From NCBI GenBank assembly GCA_944392985.1, contig CALXYL010000003.1:1-64000 (forward strand): 64,000 nucleotides of DNA. Direction: 5' to 3'. This stretch comes from an uncultured Spirochaetaceae bacterium (GTDB lineage: Bacteria > Spirochaetota > Spirochaetia > Sphaerochaetales > Sphaerochaetaceae). A model generated the notes under the pieces. The model had not been told where the DNA came from. It saw nothing but the letters and a program-made list of their open reading frames with translations, and made no database searches. How positions within the stretch are numbered: position 1 is the stretch's first letter; each line of letters starts with the position of its first letter. Of the stretch, positions 1-10,171 are shown one piece after another. A program made the translations under genes and the position numbers.

Positions 1-76
1 CATCAGGTGTCTTGAGTGAGAAGAAGCTCCAGCCTCAGGCTCACAGCAATGTGAGGCAGGATGGAGAGTAGGTCAC

Positions 77-781
77 TCAGCCATTGATCCGCTCAAGAAA
101 GTAATCCCAGAGCGTTCCCTGCGGTGGAGGCGCTGTTATAACAAGCTCCTCCTTCCTTATTGGATGGACAAAGGAGATGCGGCGGGCATGCAGGCAGATG
201 CCTCCATCAGGATTGGAACGCTGCGCTCCATACTTAAGATCCCCTTTGATATGCACTCCGATCGCAGCAAGCTGTGCCCTGATCTGATGATGACGCCCAG
301 TGTGGAGATCGATCTCCAGCAGATGGTACTTGTCAGAAGAGGCGAGCAGGCGATAGGAGAGCTTCGCGATCTTCGCTCCCTTCGCCTCCTTTGCCGATGC
401 GATGCTCTTGTTGTTCGCGGCAGACCTTGTGATGTAATGGATGAGATCCCCTTCCCTTCTCTCTGGAGCGCGGTCAACGATCGCCCAGTATGTCTTTTTC
501 ACATCGGAGGTCCGGAAGAGAGCGGTCATGCGTGAAAGCGCCTTATCAGTCCTGCAGTACACGACGATTCCAGATGTTGGCCTGTCCAGGCGATGGGGAA
601 TGCCAAGATAGACATTCCCTGGCTTGCCGTATTTCTCCTTGAGATAAGCCTTCACATCATCCGCAAGTGTCCTATCACCGCTCTCATCCCCCTGGACAAG
701 CTCTCCTGGGAGCTTGTTGATGATTATCAGATGGTTGTCCTCATAGAGGATCCTTGAAGCGATATCACCCATCGAGCCCAT
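77..781 (-). CDS. RluA-family pseudouridine synthase
   Basis: This 234-residue protein belongs to the RluA/RsuA-type pseudouridine synthases, which isomerise uridines in rRNA or tRNA. The catalytic motif HRLDRPTSG (Asp about residue 66) is present, as is the LHTGRHHQIRAQ motif near residue 160 and a C-terminal LHARRISFVHP segment. There is no N-terminal S4 domain, so it is a short, single-domain member. It is the last gene after parE-parC and overlaps the end of parC, so it is probably co-transcribed with them. Two ATGs (781 and 772) are possible starts and neither has a strong Shine-Dalgarno. The exact RNA target cannot be told from sequence. Confidence 0.9.
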   Translation of the reverse strand: MGSMGDIASRILYEDNHLIIINKLPGELVQGDESGDRTLADDVKAYLKEKYGKPGNVYLGIPHRLDRPTSGIVVYCRTDKALSRMTALFRTSDVKKTYWAIVDRAPERREGDLIHYITRSAANNKSIASAKEAKGAKIAKLSYRLLASSDKYHLLEIDLHTGRHHQIRAQLAAIGVHIKGDLKYGAQRSNPDGGICLHARRISFVHPIRKEELVITAPPPQGTLWDYFLERING

Positions 782-2756
782 CCAGCAGCGAAGGCTGCTC
801 CTTCTGCTCCGTCGTGGAGGTATCCTTGGTCTGGCGGATCGAAAGCGACTGAAGCTCCTTGCCTGTCAGCTTCTGTCCCGCAGCTGTCGGGGACTTGTAG
901 ATCGGGAAATCAGCAAAGCGCGCGCTGTCCTCGAGTATCTTGTAGCCATATCCCTGCTTGAATTTCATCGAGATGATAGCCGATGGCCAGAGCGACATCT
1001 TCTTTACCTTCGCCTTTTCCCCAGAGACGACCGAATAGACCTTATCGGTAGTGAACGCCGAGATGCGGAATCTCTTGATCTGATAGACATTCTTATCGCG
1101 GATACGGTCACGGTATATGACTGTAAAGACCTCCTTGAAGATGATGTCCTTCTCACCGTAGTTGATGTAGAAAAGCCCCTCCGTGCCGATGAATACCTTG
1201 TCCTGCACATTTATGACGCGGTACTCACCGTTCTGCTTCATATAGAAGATCTTATCGTACGGACTGACCTTCAAGAGGGATTCCCCGGTCTTGATATTCG
1301 TTCCAAGGTACCCTGTCTCCTGGTCATAGCGTACATCCATGTTCCTCACGGCGACCTGGCGCACATTGAGAGTACGGAAGGATGATATCTCCGTCTTGCG
1401 GCTGAAGGTCTCTTTATCAAGCATGCCCTCAAGCTCCGTAAGGCAGGATTCTGCGTACTCGATGATATGGGAAAGATGATGCGCAATCTCCTTCAATGAC
1501 GCGTTGATCTCCCTTATCTCCGTCCTGTTCTTCTCGATATCGAAGAGGCTTATGCGCCTGATAGGTATCTTCAGCAGTCGTTCGATATCCTCATCGGTAA
1601 GCATCTCGCCGCCAATCTCCTTCTCAAATGGCACGAAGCCATCGATTATGGCCTGGCTTACCGCTTCCGCAGTCTTTTCCTCCTCAATCCGCTTGTAGAT
1701 CCTCTCCTCGATGAATATCCGCTCCAGCGTCCTTGCACGGAGCCTCTCCTGGAGGTGCTTCCTTTCATTCTCAAGCTCTGCACGGAGAACATCGACAAGA
1801 TGCCTGGAATGGAAGCGGATCATCTCCGTAATCGGCACAGCCTTGGGAAGCCCATCCACTATGACAAGCGGATTGACTGATATCTTCTTCTCGCAGTCAG
1901 TTGCGGCATAGAGGACATCGACCATATCCTCGGAATAGACACCGCGCTGCCAGCAGATCTCTATCTGGGCCTTCTCCGCAGTGTAGTCACTGATAGAGGC
2001 GATCTTGAGCCTTCCTGTCGCGTTGGCCTTCTCTATCGAGGCGATCATGGAATCGCTCGTGACGCCATAGGGCAGCTCCTCTATGACGAGCTTCTTCGGA
2101 TCCGAGGCATTCAGCCTGGCCCTGACAGCGATCCTTCCCGTGCCATCAGCATATTCGGAAACATCCATGATGCCGCCGCCAGGGAAATCAGGGTATATCA
2201 CGAAGTCCTCGCCGCGAAGCGCTTTCTTCTCCGCTTCAAGCACCTCGAAGATATTGTGGGGAAGGATCATCGTGGACATGCCGACGGCGATTCCCATCGT
2301 GCCCTGTATGACGACCACAGGAATCTTTGCCGGGAATACGACTGGCTCCTTGTTCCTTCCGTCATAGGAATCAACGTATTCCGTGATCTCAGGGTTATAA
2401 AGGACCTTCTTCGCAAATGGCTTGAGGCGGCATTCGATGTATCTTCCCGCCGCGGCTCCATCTCCGGTGAGGAAGTTGCCGAAGTTGCCCTGCTTCTCTA
2501 TGAAGAGCTCACAGTTCGCGAGGTTGACAAGGGCTTCATAGATCGAAGCATCCCCATGCGGATGGTACTTCATCGCCTCTCCGACAACATTGGCGACCTT
2601 CATGAAACGTCCATCATCCATGCGGAAGAGCGTATGCATGATACGGCGCTGGACAGGTTTGAATCCGTCTATGAGATCGGGAATCGCCCTGTCGCGTACG
2701 ACATAGGACGCATATTCGAGAAAGTAGTTCCTGTAGAGTTTATCAGCCTGTGACAT
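765..2756 (-). CDS. parC: Topoisomerase IV subunit A (ParC)
   Basis: This is the DNA breakage-reunion subunit of a second type IIA topoisomerase, which decatenates chromosomes in the cytoplasm together with ParE. The N-terminus carries the quinolone-pocket region ([13 protein letters not shown], residues about 64-76) and the active-site tyrosine in AAAGRYIECRL (about Tyr106). At 663 residues it is much shorter than the GyrA at 46.8 kb (839) and has no GyrA-box, which separates it from gyrase. Its start overlaps the end of parE by 14 bases and has a GGAG about ten bases upstream. The gene pair parE-parC is typical of spirochaetes that also carry gyrAB. Confidence 0.93.
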   Translation of the reverse strand: MSQADKLYRNYFLEYASYVVRDRAIPDLIDGFKPVQRRIMHTLFRMDDGRFMKVANVVGEAMKYHPHGDASIYEALVNLANCELFIEKQGNFGNFLTGDGAAAGRYIECRLKPFAKKVLYNPEITEYVDSYDGRNKEPVVFPAKIPVVVIQGTMGIAVGMSTMILPHNIFEVLEAEKKALRGEDFVIYPDFPGGGIMDVSEYADGTGRIAVRARLNASDPKKLVIEELPYGVTSDSMIASIEKANATGRLKIASISDYTAEKAQIEICWQRGVYSEDMVDVLYAATDCEKKISVNPLVIVDGLPKAVPITEMIRFHSRHLVDVLRAELENERKHLQERLRARTLERIFIEERIYKRIEEEKTAEAVSQAIIDGFVPFEKEIGGEMLTDEDIERLLKIPIRRISLFDIEKNRTEIREINASLKEIAHHLSHIIEYAESCLTELEGMLDKETFSRKTEISSFRTLNVRQVAVRNMDVRYDQETGYLGTNIKTGESLLKVSPYDKIFYMKQNGEYRVINVQDKVFIGTEGLFYINYGEKDIIFKEVFTVIYRDRIRDKNVYQIKRFRISAFTTDKVYSVVSGEKAKVKKMSLWPSAIISMKFKQGYGYKILEDSARFADFPIYKSPTAAGQKLTGKELQSLSIRQTKDTSTTEQKEQPSLLDGLDG

Positions 2757-4548
2757 CGAGTAGGTTCTCCATTATGAACTCCCTTCTCTGGGGAGTGTTG
2801 TCTCCCATATAGAACTCCATCTTGTCCCGGATATCCTTTATGGATGTGATCGTGACAGGAAGCAGCTTTATATCCTCGTTGATGAAGCGCTTGAATTCCT
2901 TCGGGCTGATCTCCCCAAGTCCTTTGAAGCGCGTGATCTCCGCTCCCTTGATGCGTGATGCCGCGGCATCGCGCTCAGCTTCGGTATAGCAGTATTCAGT
3001 CACCTGCTTGTTCCGGACGCGGAAAAGCGGCGTCTCAAGGATGAAGAGCTTTCCGGAGGTGACGACCTCCTCAAAGTATGTCAGGAAGAACGTCATCAGA
3101 AGTATACGTATATGGAAGCCATCGGTATCGGCATCGGTTGCGATCACGATCTTCGAATACCTGATATCATCAATCCCGTTCTCAATCCCAAGCGCCACCA
3201 TTATGTTATAAAGCTCCTCATGCTTATAGAGCTCAGTCCTTTTATAGCCCTGGACATTGAAGGGCTTTCCACGCAGCGCGAACACCGCCTGGGTATTGGG
3301 ATTGCGTACAGTCGATAGCGTGCCGGCAGCACTGTCCCCCTCTGTGAGGAAGATCATCGATTCCTCCGCATCCTTGCGATGCGCGGCAGGGGCATTATCC
3401 AGATGATAGCGGCAATCGCGCAGCTTCTGGATATGGATGGCGGTTTTCTTCGCTCTCTCCTTCGAGTTGTTGCGTACCTCCTGCTCCTCCTTGTGGACCT
3501 TCTCGTTCGTGGAGACCTTCTCCTGCAGTCCCTGCGCCTTCGCCTTGTCCTTCATCAGGGCATCCATCACCGCTTCCTTGACCTCGTTGACGATCCATGC
3601 CCTGACCTCGGTAGAACCGAGCTTGTTCTTCGTCTGGCTCTCGAATACAGGATTCTGCATCCTGATCGCGACAGCGGCAACGATTCCATCCCTGATCTCA
3701 GGAGCCTGCCAGCTCTTGCGGTAGAACTCATTTATCCCTTTCAGCACACCTTCCTTGAATGCTGCGAGGTGGGTTCCTCCGTCTGCGGTGTTCTGCCCGT
3801 TTACATATGAGAAATAATTCTCCCCATAGCCGGAAGTATGGGTGAAGGCGAATTCAAGATGCTCGTTGCGGAAATGTATGGCAGGATAGAGCCCATCATC
3901 CCCGATGACCTTTGACAGCAGATCCAGCAGTCCGTTCCTGCTCCTCAGTATCCTCTTGTTGTATTCAATGGTCAGCCCGGTATTCAGATAGACATAGCTC
4001 CAGAGCCTGTCGAGGATGAAGTCATCATTGAAGGCGTAGTCGGGGAAGATCTCAGGATCGGGGGTAAAGGAGACGAATGTGCCATCCCCTTCTTCCGTCG
4101 TTCCCTCGTTCTTCTTCTTCAGCTTTCCCTTCCTGAACCATGCCTCAACGAACTTCCCCTCCCTGAATGACTTGACATAGAACTCGGAGGAAAGCGCATT
4201 CACGGCCTTTGTACCGACACCATTGAGGCCGACGGAGAACTGGAACGCCTCATCATCATACTTTGCGCCTGTATTGATGACAGAGACACATTCAACTACC
4301 TTTCCAAGCGGGATGCCGCGGCCATAATCACGGACTGAGACAGAGCCATTGAGCACAGTGACCTCGATCTTCGCACCATGCTTCATGATGAATTCATCAA
4401 TGGAGTTGTCAACGACCTCTTTCAGAAGTATGTAGATGCCGTCATCGGGATGGGAGCCATTTCCCAGCCGTCCTATATACATTCCAGGGCGAAGCCTAAT
4501 ATGTTCAAGGGAAGACAGCGATTTGATATTCTTTTCATCATACGCCAT
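2743..4548 (-). CDS. parE: Topoisomerase IV subunit B (ParE)
   Basis: This is the ATPase subunit of topoisomerase IV, about 601 residues. It shows the GHKL ATP site (EVVDNSIDEF, DYGRGIPLG, GLNGVGTKAVNALS), the TOPRIM motifs (LTEGDSAAGTLS, IATDADTDGFHI) and the C-terminal RFKGLGEIS. The ATG at 4548 (MAYDEKN) is preferred. A longer reading would need an in-frame TTG at 4584, and the conserved domain starts soon after the ATG. No Shine-Dalgarno is visible, but a TATACT hexamer ends exactly six bases upstream, suggesting a leaderless message. The gene starts about 84 bases after the ABC transporter operon, with a terminator hairpin between. Confidence 0.93.
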   Translation of the reverse strand: MAYDEKNIKSLSSLEHIRLRPGMYIGRLGNGSHPDDGIYILLKEVVDNSIDEFIMKHGAKIEVTVLNGSVSVRDYGRGIPLGKVVECVSVINTGAKYDDEAFQFSVGLNGVGTKAVNALSSEFYVKSFREGKFVEAWFRKGKLKKKNEGTTEEGDGTFVSFTPDPEIFPDYAFNDDFILDRLWSYVYLNTGLTIEYNKRILRSRNGLLDLLSKVIGDDGLYPAIHFRNEHLEFAFTHTSGYGENYFSYVNGQNTADGGTHLAAFKEGVLKGINEFYRKSWQAPEIRDGIVAAVAIRMQNPVFESQTKNKLGSTEVRAWIVNEVKEAVMDALMKDKAKAQGLQEKVSTNEKVHKEEQEVRNNSKERAKKTAIHIQKLRDCRYHLDNAPAAHRKDAEESMIFLTEGDSAAGTLSTVRNPNTQAVFALRGKPFNVQGYKRTELYKHEELYNIMVALGIENGIDDIRYSKIVIATDADTDGFHIRILLMTFFLTYFEEVVTSGKLFILETPLFRVRNKQVTEYCYTEAERDAAASRIKGAEITRFKGLGEISPKEFKRFINEDIKLLPVTITSIKDIRDKMEFYMGDNTPQRREFIMENLLDVTG

Positions 4549-4554
4549 AGGGAT

Positions 4555-4560
4555 AGTATA
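4555..4560 (-). promoter_or_regulatory. -10 element of a leaderless parE promoter
   Basis: TATACT lies six bases before the parE ATG and no Shine-Dalgarno is present. The -35 is weak: TTGCAG at a spacing of 18. The same TATACT-N6-ATG arrangement recurs at the traB and nagA starts. Confidence 0.55.
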
Positions 4561-4599
4561 GAGCAGTTTAAGCAAACACTGCAAATGCGTTCAGAATAC

Positions 4600-4626
4600 A
4601 TGGAAACGGCGCCCTTATGGACGCCG
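4600..4626 (-). terminator. Terminator of the amino acid ABC operon
   Basis: Read on the minus strand, CGGCGTCC pairs with GGGCGCCG across an ATAA loop, followed by a short TTT. It sits between the ABC ATPase stop and the parE start. The T-run is short, so termination may be partial. Confidence 0.5.
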
Positions 4627-4631
4627 CTGCT

Positions 4632-5369
4632 TCAGTTCTGGCTGAATCTCGAAAGGAAATCCCGTGTCCTTGGGCTCTTCGGAGCGTAGAATACATCCTT
4701 GGGACTTCCCTCCTCCTCGATCCTTCCATCTGCCATGTAGATGACCCTGTTGGAGACATCCCTTGCAAACGCCATCTCGTGCGTCACGACAAGCATCGTC
4801 ATACCGGTTTCCGCCAGCGCCTTCATGACATCCAGAACCTCTCCGACCATCTCCGGATCAAGAGCGGATGTAGGCTCATCGAAAAGGAGAACTTCCGGAT
4901 CCATTGCCAGCGCACGCGCTATGGCAACGCGCTGCTTCTGACCACCGGAAAGCTGCCGTGGCTTTGCGTTGATGTACAGCTCCATGCCGACCTTTGAAAG
5001 GTACTCAAGCGCCTTGTCACGTGCAGACGCCTTGCTCCTTTTCAGGACATGGGTCTGTCCTATGATGCAGTTCTCCAGCACTGTATAGTTATTGAAGAGG
5101 TTGAATGACTGGAATACCATGCCGACCTTCGTGCGGTACTGGTCCTCATCAAGCTCACCGGCAAGGATATTCTTCCCATGGTAGAGAATCTTCCCACCTG
5201 TCGCTTCCTCAAGCATGTTGATGCACCTCAGAAGCGTGGACTTGCCGGATCCGGAAGCTCCGATGATGCTTATCACATCACCCTTGCTGACTGTGAAATC
5301 GATATCCCTCAGAACCTCGTTCGTACCGAACGTCTTTACAAGATGCTCTATCCTCAGTATCTCGCTCAT
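4632..5369 (-). CDS. Polar amino acid ABC transporter ATPase
   Basis: This 245-residue protein is the cytoplasmic ATPase of a GlnQ/HisP-type importer. The full set of motifs is visible: Walker [10 protein letters not shown] (about residue 36), Q-loop, signature LSGGQKQR, Walker [12 protein letters not shown] and the H-loop TH. It is the third gene of a binding protein, permease, ATPase operon. Its ATG overlaps the permease stop (TGATG), with a GGGAGGG Shine-Dalgarno, so it is likely translationally coupled. The substrate is probably a polar amino acid such as glutamine, cystine or arginine. The sequence does not say which. Confidence 0.92.
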   Translation of the reverse strand: MSEILRIEHLVKTFGTNEVLRDIDFTVSKGDVISIIGASGSGKSTLLRCINMLEEATGGKILYHGKNILAGELDEDQYRTKVGMVFQSFNLFNNYTVLENCIIGQTHVLKRSKASARDKALEYLSKVGMELYINAKPRQLSGGQKQRVAIARALAMDPEVLLFDEPTSALDPEMVGEVLDVMKALAETGMTMLVVTHEMAFARDVSNRVIYMADGRIEEEGSPKDVFYAPKSPRTRDFLSRFSQN

Positions 5370-6169
5370 CAGTGTGTCCCTCCCTTCTTCGCGTCATAGC
5401 GTGTAAGCCCGCTTGTGAAAGCGAGGGTATCCGTTGTCGCGAGATCGAAGTTCGATGGCCCGTCCATCTTCGATTCCGCCCATCTGAGGAGGCGTGAGCA
5501 GGTGAACGTGAGGATGAAATAGATGATCATAGTGACGCTTGCTGCCTCAAAATACGTATAGAGTGCGCCAGAGATGCTGCGGAACGTGAAGAAGAGCTCG
5601 ACAGTCCCGATGATCGAAAGGACGCATGTATCCTTGATGTTTATGATCAGGTTGTTGCCGATCTGCGGCATGATGTTCCTCAGAGCCTGCGGAAGGATCA
5701 CGAGCATCATCGTCTGGAAATGGGACATGCCGATGGCTCTTGCGCCTTCGCTCTGCCCTGGATCGACAGAGAGGATACCTCCTCTGACAGTCTCAGCCAT
5801 ATACGCTCCGGTATTGATGGAAACGATGATGATGGCGGCACTCCACATTCCCAGGTTGATTCCGAAAAGCTGGCTCATTCCATAGTATATGAATGCCGCC
5901 TGGAGCATCATCGGAGTTCCCCTGAAAACCTCTACATAGGCTGTGAGTATCACCTTGACCACGCGTAGCACACCTCTTTTCACGAGGCCGTCCTTCTTAT
6001 GGGGTTCAGTGGTCTGGACAAGACCGACAGCAAAACCAATCACACACCCCAGAAGTGTGCAGATGATGGCTATTGCCATCGTGGTAGCGGCTCCTTTCAC
6101 CAAGGAGCCACCATAACGCTCGAGGATGTAGAGCATCCTCTGGAAGAAATTCATTTCAGCGATTGTCAT
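5369..6169 (-). CDS. Polar amino acid ABC transporter permease
   Basis: This inner-membrane permease of the HisM/GlnP class has about five membrane segments. The EAA loop is visible near residue 165-185 ([19 protein letters not shown]). It runs directly into the ATPase gene and starts next to the end of the binding-protein gene. The ATG at 6169 was taken as the start; TTG at 6190 or GTG at 6172 would overlap the upstream stop and are also possible. With only one permease gene the channel is probably a homodimer. Confidence 0.9.
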   Translation of the reverse strand: MTIAEMNFFQRMLYILERYGGSLVKGAATTMAIAIICTLLGCVIGFAVGLVQTTEPHKKDGLVKRGVLRVVKVILTAYVEVFRGTPMMLQAAFIYYGMSQLFGINLGMWSAAIIIVSINTGAYMAETVRGGILSVDPGQSEGARAIGMSHFQTMMLVILPQALRNIMPQIGNNLIINIKDTCVLSIIGTVELFFTFRSISGALYTYFEAASVTMIIYFILTFTCSRLLRWAESKMDGPSNFDLATTDTLAFTSGLTRYDAKKGGTH

Positions 6170-6179
6170 CACACCACCA

Positions 6180-7031
6180 TCACTGAGCAAGCGGCTGGGC
6201 TGCGATCGCTTCGTCCATCATCCTGTTGAAATCATCAACAGTGAGCGTCTCAAGCACGCTGTTGATTCCATCGACAAGCTCGGTATTGCCCTTCCTTACG
6301 GAGATTCCGATGTTGATCTCCTCCTGGCTGACCTGGAAATCATCGTCAGAACCAGCGAAATCGAGAAGCCTCATGTTGGGATACGCTATAAGGGCAGCCT
6401 GTCCGGTCGGCATGTCGGTGCAGACAAGATCGATCCTGCCGCTGTTGAGAGCAACAAGCATTGCAGGTGCGCTGTCCTGTGCGGGAAGGATCTCCGCATC
6501 CGGAATCTGGGGAAGGCAGACATCATACCAGATCGTACCAAGCTGGCTTGTGCAGGATGCGCCTGCAAGATCGCTGACACCCTGTGCGTTCTCATACTCG
6601 CTTCCCGCATTTACAAGGCAGATGATGGATGCGTAGTAGTAAGGCTCTGTGAAATCGACCATCTGAAGCCTGTCGGATGTGATGGACTGTCCTGCGATGG
6701 CACAGTCAACAACACCGGACTGCACAGCAGGAACAAGGGAATCCCAATCCAGCTTCACGATCTGGAGCTCATAGCCAAGACGCTCCGCGATGAGCTTCGC
6801 CATCATGACATCATAACCATATGCATAGTCATTGGAGTCAGCGATAGGAACCGCTCCATTTTCATCCGTGGTCTGGGTCCAGTTATATGGAGCATAGCCA
6901 CACTCCATGGCAACACGGAGCACAGGAAGGCCGGACTCCGATACCGCTTCCTCCTTACTGCCACCGGCAAAGACTGCCAGAGTGGACAGCATTATCATCA
7001 TAGCAACTGCTGCAAATCTTCTGAGATTCAT
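6180..7031 (-). CDS. Amino acid ABC transporter substrate-binding protein
   Basis: This is a family-3 (SBP_bac_3) solute-binding protein of about 283 residues. The signal peptide MNLRRFAAVAMMIMLSTLAV is followed by FAGGSKEE. There is no lipobox cysteine, so the mature protein is probably released in the periplasm or anchored by its signal. The fold-typical segments RVAMECGYAPYNW, GYDVMMAKLIAERLGYE, VQSGVVDCAIAGQSIT and VDFTEPYYYA are present. The start at 7031 is set by an AGGAGGT five bases upstream; an in-frame ATG at 7052 lies before that site. It is the first gene of the transporter operon and has its own strong promoter. Confidence 0.93.
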   Translation of the reverse strand: MNLRRFAAVAMMIMLSTLAVFAGGSKEEAVSESGLPVLRVAMECGYAPYNWTQTTDENGAVPIADSNDYAYGYDVMMAKLIAERLGYELQIVKLDWDSLVPAVQSGVVDCAIAGQSITSDRLQMVDFTEPYYYASIICLVNAGSEYENAQGVSDLAGASCTSQLGTIWYDVCLPQIPDAEILPAQDSAPAMLVALNSGRIDLVCTDMPTGQAALIAYPNMRLLDFAGSDDDFQVSQEEINIGISVRKGNTELVDGINSVLETLTVDDFNRMMDEAIAAQPLAQ

Positions 7032-7061
7032 AGAATACCTCCTGATCCTCATCTGGCAGTG

Positions 7062-7090
7062 ATGATAAAGAGGAGTTAAGATTGTGTCAA
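7062..7090 (-). promoter_or_regulatory. Sigma-70 promoter of the amino acid ABC operon
   Basis: On the minus strand TTGACA (7085-7090), 17 bases and TATCAT (7062-7067) form a near-consensus promoter. Transcription should start near 7055, giving a leader of about 24 bases that includes the AGGAGGT of the binding-protein gene. This is a leadered counterpart to the leaderless promoters elsewhere in the window. Confidence 0.8.
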
Positions 7091-7134
7091 TATGTTATGA
7101 ATAAAACTTGAATGTTATTATTTTAACACAATAT

Positions 7135-7407
7135 CTATTCAGTTTTCACCTTCTCCATCTTCGCTTTCAGCTCGTGGATCGCGGAATAGATCTCCTCATC
7201 ATTCTCGAGACCATCCTTCAGAGCCTGGAAAAGGCATCCCGCGGCAAAGCTACCGAACGCACAGCATGCTCCAGATAGAAGCATGACGACACCGCTCATG
7301 AAGCCGACATTGGCCATCGTGACGAATGCCATAATGACGAAGGCTGCCGCGATGACAGCTGCAATGATGAAGAAAATCTTGCTGATGAAACCTAGATTAC
7401 GAGTCAT
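7135..7407 (-). CDS. Small two-helix membrane protein
   Basis: This is a 90-residue hypothetical protein. Two hydrophobic helices (about residues 8-31 and 36-62) are followed by a charged, probably alpha-helical tail rich in Glu and Lys (NDEEIYSAIHELKAKMEK). It has its own start signals: AAGGGGG before the ATG and a TAGAAT hexamer near 7441-7446. No family is recognised. It stands alone between the ABC operon and leuS on the other strand. Confidence 0.7.
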   Translation of the reverse strand: MTRNLGFISKIFFIIAAVIAAAFVIMAFVTMANVGFMSGVVMLLSGACCAFGSFAAGCLFQALKDGLENDEEIYSAIHELKAKMEKVKTE

Positions 7408-7532
7408 ATGAACCCCCTTGGAACTTAATGATGATGTTTTATTCTACCATACCCCTGACAACATACCAGATGCATATGCAATCCGTTCGATACACAATGT
7501 GCTCCAATATAGCCTTTCATCCCCCTTAGTGA

Positions 7533-7538
7533 TATCCT
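7533..7538 (+). promoter_or_regulatory. -10 element of a leaderless leuS promoter
   Basis: TATCCT lies seven bases before the leuS ATG and there is no Shine-Dalgarno. No convincing -35 is visible 17 bases upstream. The call rests on the same pattern at other operon heads. Confidence 0.45.
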
Positions 7539-7545
7539 CTGCCGT

Positions 7546-10059
7546 ATGAGCAGGTATCCTTTCAATGAGATAGAGCCGAAATGGCAGGAATACTGGGAAG
7601 AGCATAAGACATTCCGCGCAGAGGAAGATGAGACAGTGCCTAGGGAAAAGAGGAAATACGTCCTCGATATGTTCCCCTACCCGTCGGGAGCCGGACTTCA
7701 TGTCGGGCATCCTGAGGGATACACAGCGACAGATATCTACTCCAGATATCTCAGGATGAAGGGATACAATGTCCTCCATCCGATGGGATTCGATTCCTTC
7801 GGCCTCCCCGCGGAGAACTACGCCATCAAGACAGGAACGCATCCATGGGAGACGACGAAGAAGAACATCGACACATTCCGCCGTCAGATAAAGAGCCTTG
7901 GCTTCTCTTATGACTGGGACAGGGAGGTCTCCACCTGCGAACCGGATTACTACCACTGGACACAGTGGATCTTCGAAAAGCTCTACGAGAAAGGACTTGC
8001 CTATGAGGCCGTGACCCCGATCAACTGGTGCCCGAGCTGCAAGACAGGGCTTGCCAATGAGGAAGTGAAGGAAGGCAGGTGCGAGCGCTGCGGCGAAAAG
8101 GTCGAGAAGAAGAACATAAGGCAGTGGATGCTCCGCATCACAGCGTATGCGGACAAGCTCCTCGAAGGGCTTGATGAACTTGACTGGCCGGAATCAGTCA
8201 AGGCAATGCAGCGCAACTGGATCGGACGCTCGGAAGGTGCTGCCGTGTTCTTCACAGTCGAGGGAACAGGGGACAGGCTTGAGGTCTATACAACGCGCTG
8301 CGATACCCTTTTCGGAGCGACATACATGGTCATTGCGCCCGAGCATCCCCTTGTGGAGAAGCTGACGACTGCAGAGCAGAAGGCGGCCGTCGAAGCATAC
8401 CTTGATGAGGTAAAGCATAAATCAGATCTGGAGAGGACCGATCTCGCAAAGGAGAAAACCGGCGTATTCTCCGGCTCCTATGCAATAAACCCTGTCAACG
8501 GGAAGAGAATACCGATCTGGATCGCGGATTATGTTCTCATCAGCTATGGAACCGGCGCGATCATGGCTGTTCCTGCACACGACACGAGGGACTGGGAGTT
8601 CGCCAAGAAATTCGGGCTTCCGATCATCGAGGTCCTCAAAGGGAAGGTGGATGTGCAGGAGGAAGCCTGGACGGAGGACGGGATCCATGTCAATTCCGAA
8701 TGGCTCGATGGCCTGAACAAGGAAGATGCCATAAAGAAGATGCTCGAATTCCTCGAGAAGAATGGCTATGGACACAAGGCCATCAACTACAAGCTCCGTG
8801 ACTGGGTATTCTCGCGCCAGCGCTACTGGGGAGAGCCGATACCACTGATCCACTGCCCGCACTGCGGAACGGTGCTGGTTCCAGAGGATGAGCTCCCGCT
8901 CACGCTTCCAGAGGTCGATAAGTACGAACCGACAGGTACAGGAGAGTCTCCGCTCGCGAATGTCGAGAGCTGGGTGAACTGCAAATGCCCGAAATGCGGC
9001 GCAGATGCAAAGCGTGAGACGAACACGATGCCTCAGTGGGCTGGCTCCTGCTGGTATTACCTGAGGTATATCGACCCGAAGAACGAAAAGGCATTCCTCG
9101 ATCCAGAGAAGGAGAGATACTGGATGCCTGTCGATCTCTATGTCGGAGGCGCTGAGCATGCTGTCCTCCATCTCCTCTATTCCAGGTTCTGGCACAAGGT
9201 GCTCTATGATCTCGGCCTTGTCTCGACATCTGAGCCCTTCCATTCACTGGTCAACCAGGGAATGATCACATCATTCGCATACCAGAAGGCGAACAAGAGC
9301 CTCGTCCCGACTGATATGGTGGAGGAGAAGGACGGGAAGTATTTTGACAAGGAAACAGGAGAAGAGCTCACGCAGGTCATTGCCAAGATGTCCAAGTCCC
9401 TGAAGAACGTCATCAATCCGGATGACTTCATCAGGAACTACGGTGCTGACAGCGTCAGGATGTATGAGATGTTCATGGGACCGCTGAGGGAATCAAAACC
9501 ATGGGCGACAAACGGATTCATCGGCGTCTACCGCTTCCTTGACAGGATCTGGCGCATTGCGACGGAGAAGAAGGTAGAGGATATCGTTCTGCCGGATGAC
9601 CTTGACAAGCTGATGCACAAGACCATCAAGAAGGTGACAGAGGACACGGAAACGCTTGCCTTCAATACAGCCATCAGCCAGATGATGGTATTCGTCAATG
9701 AGCTCAATAGGCTTGAGACCGTGCCGAAGAAGGCGCTTGAGACACTGACACTGCTGCTCTCTCCATATACTCCGCATCTGGCAGAGGAGCTGTGGGTTAT
9801 GCTTGGACATGAACCATCTGTCTCAAAGGAGAAGTGGCCATGCTACGACGAAAGCAAGACGATCGATGATGAGATCGAGATCGTTGTGCAGGTCAATGGC
9901 AAGGTCAGGGCGAAGATGCAGATGCCACGCTCAGCTTCAAAGGAAGAGATGCTCAAGGCTGCAAAGGACAACGAGAAGATCCAGAGCTGGATGGATGGAA
10001 AGTCCATCGTGAAGGAAATCGTCGTTCCCGGAAAGCTGGTCAACATCGTGGTCAGGTAA
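7546..10059 (+). CDS. leuS: Leucyl-tRNA synthetase
   Basis: This 837-residue cytoplasmic class I synthetase charges tRNA-Leu. The start [17 protein letters not shown] is typical of bacterial LeuRS. The HIGH motif appears as HVGH (about residue 52) and the KMSKS motif as AKMSKSLKN (about 613). A CP1 editing domain with the T-rich segment [14 protein letters not shown] lies between, and Cys pairs (CPSCK, CERCG) fit a zinc module. The length is normal for bacteria. It is transcribed alone, with a terminator behind it. No T-box or long leader is seen upstream, as the upstream gap is short. Confidence 0.97.
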   Translation: MSRYPFNEIEPKWQEYWEEHKTFRAEEDETVPREKRKYVLDMFPYPSGAGLHVGHPEGYTATDIYSRYLRMKGYNVLHPMGFDSFGLPAENYAIKTGTHPWETTKKNIDTFRRQIKSLGFSYDWDREVSTCEPDYYHWTQWIFEKLYEKGLAYEAVTPINWCPSCKTGLANEEVKEGRCERCGEKVEKKNIRQWMLRITAYADKLLEGLDELDWPESVKAMQRNWIGRSEGAAVFFTVEGTGDRLEVYTTRCDTLFGATYMVIAPEHPLVEKLTTAEQKAAVEAYLDEVKHKSDLERTDLAKEKTGVFSGSYAINPVNGKRIPIWIADYVLISYGTGAIMAVPAHDTRDWEFAKKFGLPIIEVLKGKVDVQEEAWTEDGIHVNSEWLDGLNKEDAIKKMLEFLEKNGYGHKAINYKLRDWVFSRQRYWGEPIPLIHCPHCGTVLVPEDELPLTLPEVDKYEPTGTGESPLANVESWVNCKCPKCGADAKRETNTMPQWAGSCWYYLRYIDPKNEKAFLDPEKERYWMPVDLYVGGAEHAVLHLLYSRFWHKVLYDLGLVSTSEPFHSLVNQGMITSFAYQKANKSLVPTDMVEEKDGKYFDKETGEELTQVIAKMSKSLKNVINPDDFIRNYGADSVRMYEMFMGPLRESKPWATNGFIGVYRFLDRIWRIATEKKVEDIVLPDDLDKLMHKTIKKVTEDTETLAFNTAISQMMVFVNELNRLETVPKKALETLTLLLSPYTPHLAEELWVMLGHEPSVSKEKWPCYDESKTIDDEIEIVVQVNGKVRAKMQMPRSASKEEMLKAAKDNEKIQSWMDGKSIVKEIVVPGKLVNIVVR

Positions 10060-10082
10060 GGCATTTCCTGCTGATCCAGAAG

Positions 10083-10118
10083 GGGCATACGGCTCAGGCT
10101 GTGTGCCCTTTTGCATTT
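10083..10118 (+). terminator. Rho-independent terminator of leuS
   Basis: GGGCATAC (10083-10090) pairs with GTGTGCCC (10101-10108), followed by TTTTGCATTTCTCTTT. The hairpin begins about 24 bases after the leuS stop. Confidence 0.75.
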
Positions 10119-10138
10119 CTCTTTATGTTTCCATGTAT

Positions 10139-10160
10139 GTGTAATACACTGGAATACAAA
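10139..10160 (+). promoter_or_regulatory. Possible operator of the RelBE-type pair
   Basis: Two near-identical nonamers, TGTAATACA and TGGAATACA, stand in tandem just before the AGGAGG of the antitoxin gene. RelB-type antitoxins usually repress their own promoters through such repeats. The assignment is an inference from position and repetition. Confidence 0.35.
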
Positions 10161-10171
10161 AGGAGGCTGGA

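Noticed and set aside
32-76. Possible terminator after the pseudouridine synthase gene
   Set aside because: A CTCACA/TGTGAG stem exists but no T-run follows, so it cannot be called a terminator.
3379-3810. Open frame of 143 codons on the plus strand opposite parE
   Set aside because: It is a leucine/arginine-rich antisense shadow and no start signal is seen.
7408-7545. T-box or other leader regulation before leuS
   Set aside because: The gap before leuS is only about 138 bases and shows no specifier hairpin or terminator. A -10 lies seven bases before the ATG.
8422-9243. Long open frame (273 codons) on the minus strand inside leuS
   Set aside because: It is a shadow of the leuS reading frame. 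The sense frame has full LeuRS motifs, and the antisense translation has no recognisable family or start site.
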